A DNA stretch of 46,298 nucleotides from Aquisphaera insulae (GTDB lineage Bacteria > Planctomycetota > Planctomycetia > Isosphaerales > Isosphaeraceae). Positions 41,439-46,298 of this stretch are shown here, piece after piece. The notes beneath the pieces are model-generated. The model ran no database searches. It saw only the letters and a program-made list of their open reading frames with translations, and was not told where the DNA came from. Position numbers and translations under genes: made by a program. The stretch covers positions 1 to 46,298 of the forward strand of contig NZ_JAALJH010000076.1 of assembly GCF_011064615.1 (NCBI RefSeq). The letters are read 5' to 3'. Position 1 is the stretch's first letter. The number at the start of each line of letters is the position of its first letter.

Positions 41439-42206
41439 TCAGAATGGAAAATCGCCGTCGAGCGGGCTCTTGGCGAGCTCGGTCAGGAAGGCCCCGATGC
41501 GTTCGACGACCCGTTGGGTGACCGCCTCGCCCTTCTCGGCCGTCGCCGCATGGGGGTCGCCGGAGCCGGAGTTGGTCGTCAGCAGGTGCCAGGGGCGGGT
41601 GATCTCGACCCATCCCCGGTTGACCGCCTCGAACCGGGAGGGGCGGACGGCACCGGCGTCCGCGGCGCCCAGGGTCACGCGGTCGGCGAAATGGGCGAGG
41701 CCCATGCTCGTTTCCATCTCCCCGGCGTGGTCGTCCTTCTTCTCGAAGATCGACTCGTAGCCGTCGAAGGCCACCTTGTACCAGTTGCAGAGGAAGAGCC
41801 TGACCCGGCTGGTCCGGTGGAGCTCCCGGAGGATCCACTTGAAGTCGTTGCCGCCGTGGCCGTTGAGCAGCAGGAGCTTGCGGATGCCGTGATGCTCCAG
41901 CGATTCCACCAGGTCGGTGATCACCCGGCAGAGCGTGGACGGGTTCAGGTTCATGGCCAGCGGGAATTCCATCTGGTTGGTCTCGGTCCCGTAGGGGATC
42001 GCCGGCAGCAGCACGACCCGGGCCCCCCGCTCCGTGGCGTAGGCGCAGGCCCTGTCCCCGATGAGGTCGACCTGGAACGTGTCCGTGCCATAGGGGAGGT
42101 GGAGGTTGTGCGGCTCGGTGGCCCCCATGGGGAGCACGGCGACCTCGAAGGGGGGGGAGGACTTGACCTGTCCGTAGGTGATGTCGGCGAGTCGCCAGTT
42201 GGGCAT
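41439..42206 (-). CDS. Creatininase-family amidohydrolase
   Basis: 255 residues. The family's metal site shows E31 and H36 (GATEPHNLHLPYGTD), D42, H117 (NGHGGND) and E163 (DDHAGEMETS). Members include creatinine amidohydrolase, the mycofactocin-system peptidase MftE and the formamide-hydrolysing enzymes of riboflavin/F420 synthesis (ArfB). Nothing here selects one of these; no mycofactocin or F420 genes are in the window. It is cytoplasmic. Start 42206 lies behind an AAAGGGACGG stretch. It is divergent from gdhA across 250 bp. Confidence 0.9.
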   Translation of the reverse strand: MPNWRLADITYGQVKSSPPFEVAVLPMGATEPHNLHLPYGTDTFQVDLIGDRACAYATERGARVVLLPAIPYGTETNQMEFPLAMNLNPSTLCRVITDLVESLEHHGIRKLLLLNGHGGNDFKWILRELHRTSRVRLFLCNWYKVAFDGYESIFEKKDDHAGEMETSMGLAHFADRVTLGAADAGAVRPSRFEAVNRGWVEITRPWHLLTTNSGSGDPHAATAEKGEAVTQRVVERIGAFLTELAKSPLDGDFPF

Positions 42207-42456
42207 GGAGACCGTCCCTTTCGGCCGGTAGGGGAGACAAAGTGGTAAGACGCGTCTGGCCATGCGTCTCGGCATGGGGGGGGACGCGCCGAGTCGCCGC
42301 CCGGGGCGGGCCGGCGCGGCCCCGGCGGGCGGGGAGGCCCGCCTCAGGGCCATTGCTGAGGGGGCGGGCGGGCGTTACGATCGGGTCACCGACGCGTCGG
42401 GAGGCGTCAGCAGCCCCCGGCCTCCTCTCCTCCGTTATCCCGGGACCGTGCTCGCG

Positions 42457-43686
42457 ATGCAAGCCTTCGAGGCCACCAGCCACTATTTTGACCAGGCCGC
42501 CCGGATCCTGGACCTCACGGACAACATTCGGACGCTGCTGATCACCCCCGATCGGGAGGTGCGGGTCGAGGTCGTCATCGAGATGGACTCCGGCCAGATC
42601 GGCAACTTCATCGGCTACCGCGTCCAGCACGACAACGCCCGCGGCCCCTTCAAGGGGGGGCTCCGGTATCACCCGCTCGTCGACCAGGACGAGGCCCGCT
42701 CGCTCGCCAGCCTGATGACCTGGAAGACGGCCCTCGTGGACCTCCCCTACGGGGGCGCCAAGGGGGGGATCAACTGCGACCCGGCGAAGCTCTCGAGGGG
42801 CGAGCTCGAGCGGCTGACCCGCCGGTTCACCGAGAAGATCCACGACGTCATCGGCCCGCTCAAGGACATCCCGGCGCCCGACATGGGGACCGACGCCCAG
42901 GTCATGGCCTGGATCATGAACGAGTACGGCAAGTTCGCGGGCTTCACCCCGGCCTGCGTCACGGGCAAGCCGGTGGAGTTCCACGGCTCGGTCGGCCGCG
43001 AGGCCGCCACCGGCTACGGCGTGGCGATCGTCACCCGCGAGGCGCTCGCCCGCCGCAAGGCGTCGATCGCCGGGACGTCCTTCGCCATCCAGGGCTTCGG
43101 CAACGTCGGCAGCCACACCGCCCGGTTCCTCTGGCGGCAGGGGGCGAAGATCGTCGCCGTCTCCGACGCCTACGGCGCCGTCACCAACCCCGGCGGGATC
43201 GACATCGCCGAGCTGGACAAGCACGTCGCGGTCGCGCGCAAGGTCGTCGGCTTCAAGGGGGGCGAGCCGACCACCAACGAGCAGCTCCTGAAGATGCCCG
43301 TGGACGTCCTCATCCCGGCCGCCCTGGGGGGCGTCTTCGACCGCGAGCTGGCCCGGGCGGTGCAGGCGAAGATGATCGTCGAGGCCGCCAACAGCCCGAC
43401 CTGGCCGGAGGCGGACGAGGTCTTCAACGCCCGGGGAATCCCCGTCGTCCCGGACATCCTTGCCAACGCGGGGGGCGTCATCGTCAGCTACTTCGAGTGG
43501 GTGCAGAACCTCCAGTATTTCCGCTGGTCGCTGGAGCGGATCCAGAGCGAGGAGGAGTCTCGCCTGGTCACCGCGCTCCACGAGGTCTACGACACGGCCG
43601 AGCAGCTCAAGGTCCCGCTCCGGACGGCCGCCTTTTATATCGCCATCAACCGGGTCAGCCGCGCGCATGCCCTGGGGGGGATCTGA
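42457..43686 (+). CDS. gdhA: Glutamate dehydrogenase
   Basis: 409 residues. It interconverts glutamate and 2-oxoglutarate plus ammonia with NAD(P)(H). The substrate lysines K66 (GPFKGGLRYHP), K90 (MTWKTAL) and K102 (PYGGAKGGIN) and the PAPDMGTD segment are present. The Rossmann domain carries IQGFGNVGSHTA (GxGxxG/A) and the end is typical. A few residues upstream, GTG at 42448 is an alternative start; a longer frame from 42262 adds Arg/Ala-rich sequence. It probably forms a hexamer of the short 50-kDa class. Cofactor preference cannot be read with confidence. purB begins 3 nt after its stop. Confidence 0.95.
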   Translation: MQAFEATSHYFDQAARILDLTDNIRTLLITPDREVRVEVVIEMDSGQIGNFIGYRVQHDNARGPFKGGLRYHPLVDQDEARSLASLMTWKTALVDLPYGGAKGGINCDPAKLSRGELERLTRRFTEKIHDVIGPLKDIPAPDMGTDAQVMAWIMNEYGKFAGFTPACVTGKPVEFHGSVGREAATGYGVAIVTREALARRKASIAGTSFAIQGFGNVGSHTARFLWRQGAKIVAVSDAYGAVTNPGGIDIAELDKHVAVARKVVGFKGGEPTTNEQLLKMPVDVLIPAALGGVFDRELARAVQAKMIVEAANSPTWPEADEVFNARGIPVVPDILANAGGVIVSYFEWVQNLQYFRWSLERIQSEEESRLVTALHEVYDTAEQLKVPLRTAAFYIAINRVSRAHALGGI

Positions 43687-43689
43687 CCG

Positions 43690-45123
43690 ATGAACGAGTA
43701 CGAGATCTACGACAACCCCCTGATCCGCCGCTACGCCAGCCGGGCGATGTCCCGGACCTGGTCGCCCCAGGTGAAGTTCTCCACCTGGAGGAAGCTCTGG
43801 GTCGCCCTCGCCGAGGCCGAACAGTCCCTGGGCCTGAACATCTCCGCCGAGCAGATCGAGGCGATGAAGGGGGCCGTCGAGTCGATCGACTTCCCCGCCG
43901 CGGAGGCCTATGAAAAGCGCTTCCGGCACGACGTCATGGCCCACATCCACGCCTTCGGCGACGCGGCCCCGGCGGCCCGGGCGATCATCCACCTGGGCGC
44001 GACGAGCTGCTACGTCACCGATAACACCGACCTCATCCTGCTCCGCGAGTCGCTCCGCCGCGTCCGCGACCGTCTGGTTTCGGTCATCGATGCCCTGGCG
44101 AGCTTCGCCGATCGCTGGAAGTCCCTGCCCTGCCTGGGATACACCCACTTCCAGCCGGCCCAGCTCGTCACCGTGGGCAAGCGAGCGACGCTCTGGTGCC
44201 AGGAGCTGATCTTCGACCTCCAGGACGTCGAGCATCGCCTGGCCGGCCTCCGGTTCCTCGGCGTGAAGGGGACCACCGGCACCCAGGCGAGCTTCCTCGC
44301 CCTGTTCGAAGGCGATCACGCGAAGGTCGAGGAGCTCGACCGCAAGGTGGCCGCCGCCTTCGGGTTCGAACGGAGCTACGCGGTCGCCGGCCAGACCTAT
44401 TCACGCAAGGTGGATTCCCAGGTGCTGGGGACCTTGTCGGGCCTCGGCGAGAGCGCCCACCGCTTCGGCATGGACCTCCGCCTGCTCGCCCACGAGCGCG
44501 AGGTCGAGGAGCCCTTCGAGGCCGAACAGGTCGGCTCGTCGGCCATGGCCTACAAGCGGAACCCGATGCGGGCCGAGCGGTTGTGCTCGCTCGCGAGGTT
44601 CCTGATGGCCCTCCCGGCGGCGGCCTCTCAGACCTCGGCCACGCAATGGCTGGAGCGGACCCTGGACGACTCCGCCGTCCGCCGGCTGACCCTCCCGCAG
44701 GGGTTCCTCGCCGCCGACGCGATCCTCAACCTGTACGCGAACATCGTCCCCGGGATGGTCGTCCACCCCGCCGTCATCGATCGCCACATCGCCGAGCAGT
44801 TGCCGTTCATGGCCACCGAGAACCTGCTGATGTCCGCGGTGCAGGCCGGCGGCGACCGTCAGTCGCTCCACGAGCGGATCCGCCAGCACTCCCTGGCCGC
44901 CGCCGAGCGGCTCAAGCAAGGGGCCTCGGACAATGACCTGATCGCGCGGCTCCGCGACGACCCGGCGTTCCCGCCGCTCAACTTCGACGACGTGCTCGAC
45001 GCCGTCCGCTACGTGGGCCGGTCACCGGAGCAGGTCGAGGAGTTCCTGCGCAGGGAGGTCGAGCCGATCCGGACTCGCTATCCCGACGCCGCGAAGGGCG
45101 CCCGGGAAGAGCTCCGGGTCTGA
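43690..45123 (+). CDS. purB: Adenylosuccinate lyase
   Basis: 477 residues. It removes fumarate from SAICAR and adenylosuccinate, two steps of purine synthesis. The superfamily signature GSSAMAYKRNPMRAE carries the catalytic serine near S284. YTHFQPAQ holds a conserved histidine (H153), and ATSCYVTDNTD lies at the substrate site. The C-terminal domain (about 370-477) is normal and the length is close to the human-type enzyme. Its ATG is 3 nt after the gdhA stop, so the two are very probably translated from one message. An inverted repeat after the stop (45185-45212) may end the transcript. Confidence 0.95.
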   Translation: MNEYEIYDNPLIRRYASRAMSRTWSPQVKFSTWRKLWVALAEAEQSLGLNISAEQIEAMKGAVESIDFPAAEAYEKRFRHDVMAHIHAFGDAAPAARAIIHLGATSCYVTDNTDLILLRESLRRVRDRLVSVIDALASFADRWKSLPCLGYTHFQPAQLVTVGKRATLWCQELIFDLQDVEHRLAGLRFLGVKGTTGTQASFLALFEGDHAKVEELDRKVAAAFGFERSYAVAGQTYSRKVDSQVLGTLSGLGESAHRFGMDLRLLAHEREVEEPFEAEQVGSSAMAYKRNPMRAERLCSLARFLMALPAAASQTSATQWLERTLDDSAVRRLTLPQGFLAADAILNLYANIVPGMVVHPAVIDRHIAEQLPFMATENLLMSAVQAGGDRQSLHERIRQHSLAAAERLKQGASDNDLIARLRDDPAFPPLNFDDVLDAVRYVGRSPEQVEEFLRREVEPIRTRYPDAAKGAREELRV

Positions 45124-45184
45124 CCTGCCCGGGGCGGAATCCGGCACATCCCGGCCGATTTTCCGCCATCCTACCTTCGTCTCG

Positions 45185-45212
45185 CCGGGGCATCTCCGCG
45201 GATGGTCCCCGG
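45185..45212. terminator. Hairpin between purB and rpsU
   Basis: CCGGGG (45185-45190) pairs with CCCCGG (45207-45212), and CATC (45191-45194) with GATG (45101-register equivalent at 45201-45204), around a 6-nt loop with a 2-nt bulge. It lies between the converging stops of purB and rpsU and could serve both. No clear T-run follows, so it is a candidate only. Confidence 0.4.
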
Positions 45213-45229
45213 CCGGTCGTTGGCTTCGA

Positions 45230-45424
45230 TCAGACTCGCGACGTCTGATGCTGGCGCGCCTTGCGGAGCCGCTTGAGCTCCTCACGACGACGACGCTCGC
45301 TCGGCTTCTCGTAGTACGCCTTGCGCCGCATTTCCTTCCGCAACCCGCTACGCTCACACAACTTGCGGAAGCGACGAACCGCCTCCTGGATCGACTCGCC
45401 GGCACGAACCCGTAACTTCACCAC
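45230..45424 (-). CDS. rpsU: 30S ribosomal protein S21
   Basis: 64 residues. It is a small, strongly basic protein of the 30S platform that helps initiation by easing base pairing near the anti-Shine-Dalgarno end of 16S rRNA. The pattern VRAGESIQEAVRRFRKLCERSG and the following RRKAYYEKPSERRRREE are diagnostic for S21. Start and stop are unambiguous. It stands alone, convergent with purB. Confidence 0.95.
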   Translation of the reverse strand: MVKLRVRAGESIQEAVRRFRKLCERSGLRKEMRRKAYYEKPSERRRREELKRLRKARQHQTSRV

Positions 45425-45537
45425 AGTCGCGTTCTCTCTTTCCTTCCCAGGGATTTCCGTGATGGCACGACTCTTCGCCGATCCGTGACCGCTTCAATGA
45501 GGCTGGCTTCCTGAATCGGGAGGAACTACGGAGTATA

Positions 45538-46179
45538 TCATCGGTCCTGCGCCGGGCCAAGACGCATGACCGGGAGAATTCCGGGTCCTGGAGGACAATT
45601 CCCGCGGAGGCCAAGACTCACCCGAAGATCCGATCCACGTCCAGCCGCCGCCCCCGGCACGGCCGGCTCGGCATCGGCGACCTCTCCGCGACCGAAGGTC
45701 ACCGGGACCTCGGGCGTTTCCGGGAGATACTTGCGGACGACCTCCATCACGGTGTCCACGTCCCACACGACCTCGGTCCCGGCCTCGAAGTAGTCGGCTC
45801 GCTTGGCCGCGAGTTCGGCCTCGGCAGCGCCGCCATAATCGCCCTCACCGCGGACCTCGACAGCGAAGGTCGGTGCCGCGAGGATGAACCGCATCTCATT
45901 CCGGGGGAACGCACCTCGGTAGTAGGAGGCGTCGGGCGAGAACGACCGTCTGCCCGAGGAGAGTTCCGGGACCGTGAATCCCATGTTGTCCGTGTCGACC
46001 TCGCCCTCACCCAGGACCTCGGCGAAATCATTGAGGCTGACGACGATCCGCAACGCCACCCGATTCGGCTTCCGACCCGTGGGCATGAGGGGAACGATCC
46101 TTCCGCCTATCAGTTCCGCCTTGCCCTCAACGCGATAGAGATCGTCGAGCGTCGCGGGGGCGCGGGTCGCGGATGACAT
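45538..46179 (-). CDS. Uma2-family protein with a shifted C-terminus
   Basis: 213 residues as read. The Uma2 core is intact: E22 (AELIGGRIV), D83 (FSPDASYY), E108 (FAVEVRGEGD) and K126 on the following helix, so it has the full nuclease-fold residue set. The end is odd: after EPAVPG the frame continues as Ala/Arg/Pro-rich sequence to a stop at 45538. Removing one base from the run of five cytosines at 45651-45655 gives RRLDVDRIFG and a TGA at 45618-45620, the usual Uma2 end. This points to a one-base insertion (real or a sequencing error) in the final codons. The core should still fold. Its upstream region runs out of the window. Confidence 0.85.
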   Translation of the reverse strand: MSSATRAPATLDDLYRVEGKAELIGGRIVPLMPTGRKPNRVALRIVVSLNDFAEVLGEGEVDTDNMGFTVPELSSGRRSFSPDASYYRGAFPRNEMRFILAAPTFAVEVRGEGDYGGAAEAELAAKRADYFEAGTEVVWDVDTVMEVVRKYLPETPEVPVTFGRGEVADAEPAVPGAAAGRGSDLRVSLGLRGNCPPGPGILPVMRLGPAQDR

Positions 46180-46298
46180 GGCGATCCTCCAGGGAGCGAG
46201 GCGGCGCTAGCCGAGTATTGCTCATCCACTCTACGCGATCCGTGACAGCCAGCAATCACACCCGTCCTCGAACCTCTCGAGACGCGTTACGGCCAATT

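Noticed and set aside
40387..44319. 1310-residue minus-strand frame
   Set aside because: Only the last 319 residues (from 41346) look like a protein; the rest runs antisense through gdhA and purB and across the creatininase-like gene.
1..46298. CRISPR array, tRNA, rRNA or transposase
   Set aside because: No regularly spaced direct repeats, cloverleaf with a CCA end, rRNA-like stretch or transposase motif was found on reading both strands.

Overview
The window reads as chromosomal DNA of a high-GC planctomycete, most likely from the Isosphaeraceae/Gemmataceae side of the phylum. The evidence is the gene set: a DUF1559 prepilin-like protein with a small lipoprotein partner, two DUF1501 proteins, a DUF1549/DUF1553 c-type cytochrome protein, a PSCyt1-WD40 protein, a PPC-domain protein, a formylglycine sulfatase, two Uma2 proteins and an Rpn-like protein, all in very GC-rich DNA with long spurious antisense frames. 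The genus is an inference. No rRNA, tRNA, CRISPR array, prophage or intact insertion sequence was seen.

Layout. 1-2204 (+): the 3' end of a membrane-anchored protein, an Rpn/YhgA-like nuclease-fold protein and a HEAT-repeat protein. 2217-5039 (-): an ndk / small membrane protein / ligA operon. 5283-11236: secreted or envelope enzymes (S15/CocE hydrolase, a thioredoxin-fold protein, a PHB-depolymerase-like esterase) and a sugar-phosphate isomerase/epimerase-type protein. 11543-15938 (+): a two-gene operon of secreted carbohydrate-active-like proteins, the second being a large protein I cannot assign to a family. 15958-18415 (-): HAD acid phosphatase, SDR reductase and PduO-type cobalamin adenosyltransferase, with a 106-bp palindromic element between the last two. 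18589-20201 (+): a PD40 propeller protein and a DinB protein. 20230-20574: a 345-bp nested inverted-repeat element. 20607-23726: a sulfatase divergent from the DUF1559/lipoprotein pair. 23739-26187 (-): a molybdopterin oxidoreductase with a glutaredoxin-like partner. 26473-30270 (-): Uma2, then DUF1501 and DUF1549. 30415-36318 (+): a membrane protein, a YdeI/DUF1801 protein, a PPC-domain protein and PSCyt1-WD40. 36337-41346: a second DUF1501, a TolC-like protein, an ArsR regulator and a CusF-SCO1 fusion lipoprotein. 41439-46179: a creatininase-family amidohydrolase, gdhA-purB, rpsU and a frameshifted Uma2 gene.

How the genes may work together. ndk and ligA put nucleotide supply and DNA joining in one transcript. 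gdhA and purB are 3 nt apart and link glutamate metabolism with purine synthesis. The cytochrome/DUF1501/PPC/WD40 genes are the planctomycete envelope set, here split into two loci. The sulfatase, the two carbohydrate-active-like proteins and the epimerase-type protein fit polysaccharide breakdown. TolC, ArsR and CusF-SCO1 may form a metal (copper) handling patch, but no pump gene is present, so this is weak.

The most unusual items are the two palindromic intergenic elements (20230-20574 and 17741-17846), the unassigned 935-aa secreted protein and its partner, the CusF-SCO1 fusion beside an AT-rich site with an inverted repeat, the molybdoenzyme/tetracysteine glutaredoxin pair, and the single-base shift in a cytosine run that changes the end of the last Uma2 protein. 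I saw no clear evidence of a wholly new multi-gene system.
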